Source: an uncultured Oscillospiraceae bacterium (GTDB taxonomy: Bacteria > Bacillota > Clostridia > Oscillospirales > Oscillospiraceae). From it: DNA of 7,397 nt. Below are positions 1 through 6,800 of the stretch, in pieces (positions within the stretch are counted from its first letter, which is position 1; each line of letters begins with the position of its first letter). Both the position numbers and the translations under genes were made by a program. Where the stretch lies: NCBI GenBank assembly GCA_905233785.1, contig CAJOCV010000072.1:1-7397 (forward strand), written 5' to 3'. The notes below the pieces were generated by a model. That model did no database searches, had not been told where the DNA came from, and saw nothing but the letters and a program-made list of their open reading frames with translations.

Positions 1-1947
1 ATGCCGAACCCCAACCTCTCCATTTTAGACGGCGGCATCACGGCCTCGGGCTGGGGAAACGTCAAGGGCGACAGCATTTCCCGCATGTACTTTGACGCGC
101 TGTCGCGGCGCTACCACTTCAAGCTGACAGACCCCATCCGCGCTCTTCCCAAAGAGGCGATGGACGCGATCCTCTACGGTACGAAGGGGGAGCCGCTTCA
201 GCTTCACTATGAGAAAAACGAGGGCTATGGCGTCATCAAGCGGGAGTTCGAGGGCATCGTGCCGAACCTCGAACGCCGCTACCGCGAGACGCAGAGCCCT
301 TCCATGCGCGCGGACATTGAGGAATGCATGTCTGAAATTCCCTGCCCGGCCTGCAAGGGGCGGCGCTTGAAGCCCACCGCCCTCGCGGTCACGGTCGGGG
401 GGATGGACATTGCCTCCTTCACCGATCTATCGGTCATCAAGGCGCTGGAATTTATCGAGAGTCTGACGCTGAGCGAAAAGGAACTGCTGATCGCCCAGCA
501 GATTTTGAAGGAGATCCGCGCGCGTCTTGGCTTCTTGCAGAGCGTGGGGCTCGGCTATCTGACGCTCTCCCGCACGGCGGCGACGCTCTCCGGCGGCGAG
601 AGCCAGCGCATCCGCCTGGCGACCCAGATCGGCTCGAGCCTGATGGGGGTGCTCTACATCCTCGATGAGCCGAGCATCGGACTGCATCAGCGGGACAACG
701 CCAAGCTCCTCAAGACGCTCAAGCAGCTTCGAGACCTCGGCAACACCCTGATCGTCGTGGAGCATGACGAGGAGACCATGCGCGAGGCCGACCATGTGAT
801 CGACATCGGCCCCGGCGCGGGCATCAACGGCGGGCGTGTCGTTTGCGCCGGCACGGTGGAGGACATTTGCGCCTGCGAGGAATCTGTCACCGGACAGTAC
901 TTGAGCGGGAGAAAGCGCATCCCGCTTCCCGAGAGCCGCAGAGCGGGCAGCGGACACAGCATTTGGATTCGCGGCGCAAGGGAGAATAACCTCAAGAACA
1001 TCGACGTGGAGATTCCTCTCGGGAAGCTGATCTGCGTCACCGGCGTCTCGGGCAGCGGCAAGTCTTCGCTGATCAACGAGGTGCTATACAAGACCCTCGC
1101 CTCCGAGAAAAACCGCAGCAAGGCGAGACCCGGCAAGTGCGAGAAGATCGAGGGGCTGGAATATGTGGACAAGGTGATCGCCCTTGACCAGAGCCCCATC
1201 GGGCGCACGCCGCGCTCCAACCCCGCGACCTACACCGGCGTCTTCAACGACATCCGTGATCTTTTCGCCTCTACCAACGACGCGAAGCTGAGAGGTTACG
1301 GACAGGGGCGCTTCTCCTTCAATGTCAAGGGCGGGCGCTGCGAGGCCTGTTCGGGCGACGGCCTGCTGAAGATCGAGATGCACTTTTTGCCCGACGTGTA
1401 TGTGCCCTGCGACGTCTGCGGCGGCAAACGCTATAACCGCGAGACGCTGGAGGTGCGCTACAAGGGCAAGAATATCGCTGAGGTGCTGGACATGACGGTG
1501 GAGGAGGCCTGTGCCTTCTTCCAAAACCAGCAGAAGATCCTCACCAAAATCCAGACGCTATACGACGTGGGGCTCGGATATGTGAAGCTTGGGCAGTCGA
1601 GCACCACGCTCTCCGGCGGCGAGGCGCAGCGCGTGAAGCTTGCCACAGAGCTCAGCAAGCGCAGCACCGGCAGCACGGTCTATGTGCTGGATGAGCCGAC
1701 CACTGGGCTGCATATCGCGGATGTGCACAAGCTGATCGACATTTTAAACCGCCTCACCGACGCGGGCAACACGGTGGTGGTGATCGAGCACAATCTTGAC
1801 GTCATCAAGGTCGCCGATCACATCATCGACCTCGGCCCCGAGGGCGGCGACGGAGGCGGCGAGCTGGTCTTCACCGGTACGCCCGAGGACTGCGCGAAAT
1901 GCGAAGAGAGCTACACCGGGCAGTTTTTAAAGCCGATGCTGCGGTAG
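1..1947 (+). CDS. uvrA: UvrABC excinuclease subunit A, 5'-truncated by window edge
   Basis: UvrA is the ATPase that scans DNA for bulky lesions in nucleotide excision repair and loads UvrB. The 648 visible residues match the C-terminal part of a protein usually about 940 residues long. By comparison with E. coli UvrA roughly 290 N-terminal residues are missing, including the first Walker A and most of the UvrB-binding domain. The ATG at position 1 is an internal Met, not a start. Visible in order: half of a zinc module (CPAC at 115-118 followed by KGRRL), ABC signature LSGGESQRIRL (196-206), Walker B ILDEPS (220-225) and switch His 255 of the first ATPase; then Walker A GVSGSGKSS (348-356), the zinc module Cys447, Cys450, Cys470, Cys473 around EMHFLPD, signature LSGGEAQRVKL (537-547) and Walker B VLDEPTTGLH (562-571) of the second ATPase. 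The end, FLKPML plus Arg, matches the usual UvrA C-terminus. All expected motifs are intact. uvrA usually follows uvrB, which would lie to the left. Confidence 0.97.
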   Translation: MPNPNLSILDGGITASGWGNVKGDSISRMYFDALSRRYHFKLTDPIRALPKEAMDAILYGTKGEPLQLHYEKNEGYGVIKREFEGIVPNLERRYRETQSPSMRADIEECMSEIPCPACKGRRLKPTALAVTVGGMDIASFTDLSVIKALEFIESLTLSEKELLIAQQILKEIRARLGFLQSVGLGYLTLSRTAATLSGGESQRIRLATQIGSSLMGVLYILDEPSIGLHQRDNAKLLKTLKQLRDLGNTLIVVEHDEETMREADHVIDIGPGAGINGGRVVCAGTVEDICACEESVTGQYLSGRKRIPLPESRRAGSGHSIWIRGARENNLKNIDVEIPLGKLICVTGVSGSGKSSLINEVLYKTLASEKNRSKARPGKCEKIEGLEYVDKVIALDQSPIGRTPRSNPATYTGVFNDIRDLFASTNDAKLRGYGQGRFSFNVKGGRCEACSGDGLLKIEMHFLPDVYVPCDVCGGKRYNRETLEVRYKGKNIAEVLDMTVEEACAFFQNQQKILTKIQTLYDVGLGYVKLGQSSTTLSGGEAQRVKLATELSKRSTGSTVYVLDEPTTGLHIADVHKLIDILNRLTDAGNTVVVIEHNLDVIKVADHIIDLGPEGGDGGGELVFTGTPEDCAKCEESYTGQFLKPMLR

Positions 1948-1987
1948 AAAAAGTCAAGTCTATGCGTGTCACCGAGCACACGCAATC

Positions 1988-2097
1988 GAGTGAAGAGTGA
2001 ACAGTTGAGGCGTCCCCCCTCGGGGACGGATTCAAAATCTGTCGCGAAGCGACACCATAACGATTCACTTTTCAGAATTCACTATTCACTACTCCAC
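1988..2097. repeat. Palindromic MITE-like intergenic repeat with heptamer arms
   Basis: The left arm is three 7-bp units: GAGTGAA (1988-1994), GAGTGAA (1995-2001) and a degenerate CAGTTGA (2002-2008). The right arm is four 7-bp units: ATTCACT (2063-2069), degenerate TTTCAGA (2070-2076), ATTCACT (2077-2083) and ATTCACT (2084-2090), with a worn fifth unit to about 2097. The arms are inverted relative to each other: 1989-2002 pairs with 2077-2090 at 12 of 14 positions. Between them lie two perfect hairpins: CGTCCCC/GGGGACG (2011-2017 with 2022-2028, loop CCTC) and TGTCGC/GCGACA (2040-2045 with 2049-2054, loop GAA). No protein is encoded. The architecture fits a small non-autonomous palindromic repeat moved in trans or a folded RNA module. 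It would lie in the 5' untranslated part of any recD2 transcript that starts upstream. The outer limits are uncertain by several bases. Confidence 0.75.
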
Positions 2098-2102
2098 GCT
2101 AA

Positions 2103-2109
2103 AGGGGAG
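2103..2109 (+). promoter_or_regulatory. Ribosome binding site fixing the recD2 start
   Basis: AGGGGAG lies 6 nt before the ATG at 2116. The reading frame stays open back to a GTG at 1966, but that extension is translated from the repeat element and has no such site, so this Shine-Dalgarno sequence decides the start. Confidence 0.85.
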
Positions 2110-2115
2110 AAAACA

Positions 2116-4335
2116 ATGGATCAGGACAGCATGACCGAGCTCAACGGTACGGTCGAATCTGTCATCTATAAAAACGAGGAAAACGGCTACACGGTGCTGC
2201 GCCTGCGCAATGAAAACGGTGAAACCGTGACCGTGGTGGGCATTTTCCCCTATGCCGCGCAGGGCGAGACCATGCTGCTGAGCGGTTCGTGGATGAACCA
2301 CGCGGTGCACGGGCGGCAATTCAAGGCCGAATTTGCCCAGCGCCTCATGCCGACGGATGCCTCCGCCATCTACGAGTATCTGGCGGGAGGCTCGGTCAAG
2401 GGGGTTGGCCCCGCCACAGCCTCGCTGATTGTCAGCCGCTTTGGCGCGAAAAGCCTGGACGTGATCGAAAACGAGCCTGAAAAGCTCGCCGAGATCAAGG
2501 GCGTGAGCCTTGTCAAAGCAAAGCAGATCTCCAAGAGCTTCAGCCGGCAGGCGGGCGTTCGCCGTTTGATGGAATTTGTGTGCTCCTTCGGGCTGCGCCC
2601 GGTGCTCGCAATGCGGATGTACAAGTATTACGGCGGCGACGCGCTCAAGATCTTGCAGGAAAACCCCTATGTTCTCTCCGCCATGCACATCGGCGGAAGC
2701 TTTGCGGAGGCGGACGCCCTCGCCATGGCCATGGGCATGGACGAGCACAGCCGCAGCCGCGTCAACGCCGCCGTCATTTTTGAGCTGAACCACAATACCG
2801 GCAACGGTCACGTTTTCATCCCCCGTGACAAGCTTGCTGCCGCGACGGCGCAGCTCATCGGCGTTGCGCCGCAGGAAGCGGATGAGAGCATCGCGGAGCT
2901 TGCGGAGGCGGGGCTGGTCATTCAGGACGAGATCGCAAATCTCTCCGCCTGCTACCTGCCGGAGCTCTTTGAGGCCGAGACGGACGCGGCAAAGCGCATT
3001 GCGCGTATGTCCGCCCGGCGTTTCCGGGAAGACGCAAATCCCGAGAGCCTGATCGCAAGGCTTGAAAAGCAGCAGCAGATACAATACGCCGCCCTGCAGC
3101 GGCAGACCCTGCAAATGGCGCTGGACAACCAGATCGTTGTCATCACCGGCGGCCCCGGCACCGGCAAAACGACCTCCATCCGCGCGATCCTCGCCCTGTT
3201 TGACGAGATCGGCATCCGTACGCTGCTCACCGCCCCGACCGGGCGCGCCGCCAAGCGCATGACGGAGCTGACCGGCAGAGAGGCTGCCACGGTGCACCGA
3301 CTTCTTGGCGCCAAGTTTGACGAGGACGGAGAGAAGGTCGTCTTCACCAAGGGAGAAAGCGACCGCCTGGACTGTGACGCGGTGATCCTGGACGAGTGCT
3401 CCATGGTGGACATTCTGCTGATGGACGCGCTGTTAAAGGCGCTGCCGCCGGATGCGCGGCTCATTCTGGTGGGGGACGCCGATCAGCTTCCCTCCGTCGG
3501 GCCGGGCAATGTCTTCTCTGCGATCATCCGCAGCGGCGTCGTGCCCACGGTGCGCCTCACGGAGATTTTTCGTCAGAACGAGGGAAGCCGCATCGTGCGC
3601 AACGCCCATCTTATCAACAAGGGCGAGCACCCGAAGCTCTCGGAAAACGCGGGAGATTTTTTCCGGCTGAAGCGTCTGGAAGCAGGCAGCACCGTGGACA
3701 CCGTTACGGAGCTCTGTGCCGTGCGATTGCCGAACAAAATGCACATCCCACCCGAGGAGATCCAGGTGCTCACGCCCACCCGAAAAGGCGAGACCGGCAC
3801 TGTCGCGCTCAACAAGCGCCTGCAGGCGGCCCTGAACCCGCCTTCGCCGGAAAAGAAGGAAAAGCTTTTCGGAGATGCGGTTTTCCGCGTGGGCGACAGG
3901 GTCATGCAGATCCGCAACAACTACGACATGCTCTGGCGCACGGCGGATAACCGAAAGCAAGGCACCGGCGTCTATAACGGCGACATCGGGCGGATCGTCT
4001 CCATGGACATGGACGCGGAAACCTTGACCGTGGACTTTGACGGCAGGCTCTCGGAATACGGCTTCGACAGCCTGCTCGAGCTGGAACACGCCTGGGCGAT
4101 GACCGTACATAAGGCGCAGGGCAGCGAGTACCGGGCGGTGATCCTCTGCATCAATGCAAATGCCCAGGCGCTGATGACCCGGGATGTGCTGTATACCGCT
4201 GTCACCCGCGCGAGGGAGCTTCTCATTCTGGTGGGGGATGACGCCGCCGCGTACCGCATGATCGACAACTTCCGCCAGTCCCGGCGCTACTCGGCGCTGC
4301 GGCTGCGCCTTTGCGCGGCAAGAGGCGCTGTATGA
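2116..4335 (+). CDS. recD2: ATP-dependent RecD2/YrrC-like 5'-3' DNA helicase
   Basis: RecD2 is the stand-alone RecD-like SF1B helicase found in bacteria without RecBC partners. It unwinds DNA 5' to 3' and is linked to replication-fork and mismatch or recombination repair in Bacillus and Deinococcus. The product has 739 residues, within the family range (Deinococcus 715, Bacillus about 800). Visible in order: an N-terminal OB-like domain (about 8-80); helix-hairpin-helix repeats (GVGPATASLI 96-105 and IKGVSLVKAKQI 127-138); motif I GGPGTGKT (345-352); Ia TAPTGRAAKRM (372-382); II LDECSMVD (425-432); III LVGDADQLPSVGPGNV (451-466); IV RLTEIFRQ (480-487); a late NGDIGRI segment (621-627), where SH3-like and C-terminal 2A elements lie; the VHKAQGSEY motif (664-672); and VI YTAVTRARELL (693-703). 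All helicase motifs are intact. It heads the five-gene run, and its stop overlaps the comF start by 4 bp (ATGA), suggesting translational coupling. The N-terminal domains separate it from the RecBCD-type RecD. Confidence 0.95.
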   Translation: MDQDSMTELNGTVESVIYKNEENGYTVLRLRNENGETVTVVGIFPYAAQGETMLLSGSWMNHAVHGRQFKAEFAQRLMPTDASAIYEYLAGGSVKGVGPATASLIVSRFGAKSLDVIENEPEKLAEIKGVSLVKAKQISKSFSRQAGVRRLMEFVCSFGLRPVLAMRMYKYYGGDALKILQENPYVLSAMHIGGSFAEADALAMAMGMDEHSRSRVNAAVIFELNHNTGNGHVFIPRDKLAAATAQLIGVAPQEADESIAELAEAGLVIQDEIANLSACYLPELFEAETDAAKRIARMSARRFREDANPESLIARLEKQQQIQYAALQRQTLQMALDNQIVVITGGPGTGKTTSIRAILALFDEIGIRTLLTAPTGRAAKRMTELTGREAATVHRLLGAKFDEDGEKVVFTKGESDRLDCDAVILDECSMVDILLMDALLKALPPDARLILVGDADQLPSVGPGNVFSAIIRSGVVPTVRLTEIFRQNEGSRIVRNAHLINKGEHPKLSENAGDFFRLKRLEAGSTVDTVTELCAVRLPNKMHIPPEEIQVLTPTRKGETGTVALNKRLQAALNPPSPEKKEKLFGDAVFRVGDRVMQIRNNYDMLWRTADNRKQGTGVYNGDIGRIVSMDMDAETLTVDFDGRLSEYGFDSLLELEHAWAMTVHKAQGSEYRAVILCINANAQALMTRDVLYTAVTRARELLILVGDDAAAYRMIDNFRQSRRYSALRLRLCAARGAV

Positions 4336-4994
4336 GAAGGCTCTGGGATGTTCTGCTTGATCTTTTGTATCCGCCGCGCTGCTGCTTCTGTCATAACCTG
4401 ATGCCGACGGGAGTCCGCTTGTGCGAGCATTGCCGGGAGACCCTGCCCTACACCAGGGGCGAGGCGCAGCTTCGAGAGGTCAAGGGAATCGAAAAATGCG
4501 TCTCACCCCTCCGTTACGAAAAAACTGTGCGGGAGTCTCTTTTGCGCTATAAATTTCATTCGCTGTGCGGATATGCGCAGATCTATGGGGATTTTCTGGT
4601 AAAATGTATTGACGAAAACGGAATTTCCTGCGATAGTATCACATGGGTACCCTTGAGCCGCGCCCGTAGATGGACACGCGGCTATGATCAGGCTGAGCTC
4701 CTGGCACGGGAGATCAGCCGAAGAACCGGCCTCCCCTGCAAGCGTATGCTGCGTAAGATTCGCAACAACCCTGCGCAGAGCGGGATTCACGGCGCCGCGC
4801 AGCGGCGGGAGAACGTAAAAGGGAAATACCGCGCCGTATCCCCTGAGACGATCCGCGGGAAGCGCGTTTTGTTGGTGGATGATATTGTTACCACCGGCTC
4901 CACCCTCGCGGAGTGCGCCGCCGTGTTGAAGGCCGCGGACGCAAAAGCCGTGTGCGCGGTTACCGTGGCGAGTACGCCGAGAGAGAAAAAGTAA
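4332..4994 (+). CDS. comF: ComF family phosphoribosyltransferase-like protein
   Basis: ComF proteins carry a type I phosphoribosyltransferase fold. They are needed for natural transformation in Bacillus and Haemophilus (ComFC), where they act in the cytoplasm at or after DNA entry; the chemical reaction is not established here. The 220-residue product has the family layout: a hydrophobic Leu-rich start (3-13), a zinc finger with Cys17-x2-Cys20 and Cys31-x2-Cys34, the RARRWTRGYDQAELLAREI segment (110-128), the Q-x8-QRRENVKGKY segment (149-166) and the PRPP-binding loop VLLVDDIVTTGST (179-191) with paired Asp183-Asp184. The ATG at 4332 overlaps the recD2 stop. A TTG at 4311 would add 7 residues inside recD2 and is less likely. 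The stretch 4500-4660 looks richer in AT and rarer codons than its neighbours. Many clostridia carry comF without complete competence machinery, so a role in uptake is not proven. Annotated by some pipelines as an amidophosphoribosyltransferase, which this short protein is not. Confidence 0.92.
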   Translation: MRRLWDVLLDLLYPPRCCFCHNLMPTGVRLCEHCRETLPYTRGEAQLREVKGIEKCVSPLRYEKTVRESLLRYKFHSLCGYAQIYGDFLVKCIDENGISCDSITWVPLSRARRWTRGYDQAELLAREISRRTGLPCKRMLRKIRNNPAQSGIHGAAQRRENVKGKYRAVSPETIRGKRVLLVDDIVTTGSTLAECAAVLKAADAKAVCAVTVASTPREKK

Positions 4995-5000
4995 TCATTT

Positions 5001-5007
5001 GAGGTGA
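5001..5007 (+). promoter_or_regulatory. Ribosome binding site fixing the mreB-like start
   Basis: GAGGTGA ends 5 nt before the ATG at 5013. It contains an in-frame GTG (5004) that could be mistaken for a start adding three residues. That GTG is part of the Shine-Dalgarno sequence itself, so the ATG at 5013 is preferred. Confidence 0.8.
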
Positions 5008-5012
5008 AGCAT

Positions 5013-6053
5013 ATGCCCAGTTTCCTGATATTTGAAAAAGATATGGCCATTGATATGGGAACCTCGTCCACGCTGCTGTTTGAGCAGGGCAAGGGCGTTG
5101 TGGCAAGAGAGCCGACCGTTGTGGCGGTGGATAAGATGAACGGCAAGATCCTGAAGGTTGGAACCGACGCGCAGAAGATGCTGGGGCGTACGCCCGCGAA
5201 CATCGTCGCCATCCACCCGATCGCAAACGGCGTCATTTCCGACTATGAGATGGCGGCTCAGATGCAGCGGGAGCTTGTGAGCCGCATCACGTCTCTCAGT
5301 CTCTTTAAGCCCAGGGTGCTGGCCTGCGTGCCGAGCAGCATCACCGGCGTGGAGGAACGCGCGGTCATTGACGCCGCCATCGAGGCCGGCGCCCGTAAGG
5401 TCTACCTGCTGGAGACCGCTGTCGCCACCGCGATGGGAGCGGGGATAGACATTTCCCGCCCGGAGGGGCATCTCATCATTGACATCGGCGGCGGCACGAC
5501 CGAGATTGCCATCATCTCCTCCGGAGGCGTGGTGGAATGCGAATCCATTAAGATCGCGGGCGCGAGCTTTGACGAGGCCATTGTGAAATACATCCGCCGC
5601 AAGCACAATATGCTCATCGGCCTCTCCGCGGCGGAGGAGATCAAGCGCAGCATCGGCTGTGTCCTGCAGCGCCCCGACATGGGCGTGGAGGAGGTGCACG
5701 GGCGCAATCTTGCCACCGGTCTTCCCAAGACCATCACCGTCAGCGCGAACGAATTGATCGAAGCCTTTGTCGAACCCATGAACCGTATACTCGAGGCCGT
5801 TCGCGCCGTGCTGGATCGCACGCCTCCCGAGCTTGTGGGCGATCTGGAGCAAAACGGCATTACGATGTCCGGCGGCGGCAGCCTGATTTACGGCATCGAC
5901 CGCCTCATTGAGCGCAGCACAGGCATCCGCACCGTGGTGGTGGACGACGCCGTCTCCTGCGCGGCTTACGGCGCGGGTAAAATGCTCAAGCATCTGGACG
6001 AGATGCAGGACGGGATGATGAATTTCTACCGCCGCCGCCAGCTAAAGGGGTAA
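5013..6053 (+). CDS. MreB/Mbl-family bacterial actin, divergent active site
   Basis: MreB-family proteins form ATP-dependent membrane-bound filaments that guide the elongasome during lateral peptidoglycan synthesis. The product has 346 residues, the normal family length. Visible: phosphate-1 loop DMGTSST (14-20, commonly DLGTANT), the MLGRTPANIVAIHPIANGVI block (56-75), VPSSITGVEERAVIDAA (106-122), phosphate-2 loop DIGGGTTE (157-164) and adenosine loop TMSGGGS (284-290). In the connecting helix the usual IEEPMAAAIGAG reads LETAVATAMGAG (133-144). The second Glu, which aligns with actin Gln137 and is thought to place the attacking water, is Thr135. The C-terminus ends in a basic tail (FYRRRQLKG, 338-346). 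The gene is not beside mreC/mreD but between comF and ispD, 18 nt after comF and 3 nt before ispD. This suggests an orphan paralogue (MreB, Mbl or MreBH type); which one cannot be told from sequence alone, so no symbol is given. It could still be the organism's main MreB. Confidence 0.9.
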   Translation: MPSFLIFEKDMAIDMGTSSTLLFEQGKGVVAREPTVVAVDKMNGKILKVGTDAQKMLGRTPANIVAIHPIANGVISDYEMAAQMQRELVSRITSLSLFKPRVLACVPSSITGVEERAVIDAAIEAGARKVYLLETAVATAMGAGIDISRPEGHLIIDIGGGTTEIAIISSGGVVECESIKIAGASFDEAIVKYIRRKHNMLIGLSAAEEIKRSIGCVLQRPDMGVEEVHGRNLATGLPKTITVSANELIEAFVEPMNRILEAVRAVLDRTPPELVGDLEQNGITMSGGGSLIYGIDRLIERSTGIRTVVVDDAVSCAAYGAGKMLKHLDEMQDGMMNFYRRRQLKG

Positions 6054-6056
6054 AAG

Positions 6057-6800
6057 ATGAAGATGGAGAAGGTCAAAAAGCTTGCGGAGCTTCTGCGCGA
6101 ACCGGAAAAGGAGCCGCACTGCTCGGCGGTCATCGTGGCTGCCGGCAGCTCTCAGCGGATGGGCAGCGACAAGCTCACGGCGGAGCTTGTCGGAATGCCG
6201 GTGCTTGCCCGCACGCTCAAGGTGTTCGAGAATTGCGGGCTTGTGGATGAGATCGTTGTTGTTACGCGCGCCGACCGGATCGAGGAGATCGCGGAGCTTT
6301 GCAGGAAGTACGGGATCAGCAAGGCCGTCAAGGTTCTCGCGGGCGGCAAGACCCGTGTGGAGTCCGCGCTTGTGGGGGTGAGCGAGGTGCGGCCGAACTG
6401 CGCCCGCATCGCCATCCATGACGGGGCAAGGCCGCTTGTGACCGTCGAGCTCATCGAGCGCACGGTGCGTGCCGCGAAGGAGTATTACGCCGCAGTTCCC
6501 GTGATCCCCAGCACGGACACGCTCAAAATCGTGGACGGGAAGGGCTTTGTCACCGGAACCGTGGATCGCGCCAGTACCTTCCGGGTGCAGACGCCGCAGG
6601 TCTTCAAGGCGGATTTCATCAAGGGCGCGCTCACAAGGGCGATGGAGAAAAATCTTCCGTTGACGGACGACTGCTCCGCAATGGAGATGATGGGAGTCAA
6701 AACCATGACCGTCCCGGGAGATGAGGACAACATCAAGCTCACGACTCCGCGGGATATGCTGATTGCTGAGGCTATCGTCAGAGCCAGGGAGGGAAAATAG
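6057..6800 (+). CDS. ispD: 2-C-methyl-D-erythritol 4-phosphate cytidylyltransferase
   Basis: IspD catalyses the third step of the MEP isoprenoid pathway, joining CTP and methylerythritol 4-phosphate to give CDP-methylerythritol and pyrophosphate in the cytoplasm. The 247-residue product (typical length about 230) carries the nucleotide-binding loop AAGSSQRMG (28-36) with catalytic-type Arg34 and Lys39, the IHDGARPLV motif (120-128) with Asp122, Arg171 in TVDRAS (168-173), TPQVF (179-183), and Lys227 in NIKLTTPRD (225-233). These correspond to E. coli Arg20, Lys27, Asp106, Arg157 and Lys213. About 20 charged residues precede the first beta strand, an extension relative to E. coli. The ATG at 6057 is chosen because a GGGG-containing site (6044-6050) lies 6 nt upstream; a second in-frame ATG at 6063 would have over-long spacing. 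It starts 3 nt after the mreB-like stop and abuts ispF, the enzyme two steps later. It is not fused to ispF, unlike in some proteobacteria. Confidence 0.96.
   Translation: MKMEKVKKLAELLREPEKEPHCSAVIVAAGSSQRMGSDKLTAELVGMPVLARTLKVFENCGLVDEIVVVTRADRIEEIAELCRKYGISKAVKVLAGGKTRVESALVGVSEVRPNCARIAIHDGARPLVTVELIERTVRAAKEYYAAVPVIPSTDTLKIVDGKGFVTGTVDRASTFRVQTPQVFKADFIKGALTRAMEKNLPLTDDCSAMEMMGVKTMTVPGDEDNIKLTTPRDMLIAEAIVRAREGK

Larger units (their letters stand above)
1948..2115. other. uvrA-recD2 intergenic region
   Basis: This 168-bp gap separates uvrA from the recD2 run and is mostly occupied by the repeat element at about 1988-2097. Left of it, a 7-bp stem (TGCGTGT 1963-1969 with ACACGCA 1978-1984, 8-nt loop) could form a hairpin, but no T-run follows, so it is not a standard intrinsic terminator for uvrA. 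I see no convincing sigma-A promoter for recD2. Transcription may read through from uvrA or start within the repeat, and the sequence does not decide between these. Confidence 0.7.

Noticed and set aside
1..3. ATG at position 1 as the true start of uvrA
   Set aside because: The sequence aligns with the interior of UvrA at about residue 290, so the first ATPase Walker A and the UvrB-binding domain must lie upstream of the window.
1963..1984. Hairpin after uvrA as an intrinsic terminator
   Set aside because: The 7-bp stem is not followed by a T-run; the downstream bases are AATCGAG.
1966..2115. In-frame GTG extension giving recD2 50 extra N-terminal residues
   Set aside because: The extension is translated from the repeat element, has no family similarity that I recognise and no ribosome site, while ATG 2116 has a strong one.
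2089..3297. Long antisense open frame of 402 codons opposite recD2
   Set aside because: Its His-, Arg- and Gly-rich translation has no recognisable domain, and it overlaps a well-supported helicase; long antisense frames are expected in GC-rich codon-biased genes.
4311..4331. TTG start for comF within recD2
   Set aside because: The ATG at 4332 gives the normal ComF beginning and the common ATGA overlap; the seven added residues are basic and not typical of the family.
5004..5012. GTG start for the mreB-like gene
   Set aside because: This GTG lies within the GAGGTGA ribosome binding site that serves ATG 5013.
4995..5993. Antisense open frame of 332 codons opposite the mreB-like gene
   Set aside because: It shadows a gene with clear actin-fold motifs and itself shows low-complexity His/Ala/Asp-rich composition with no motif.
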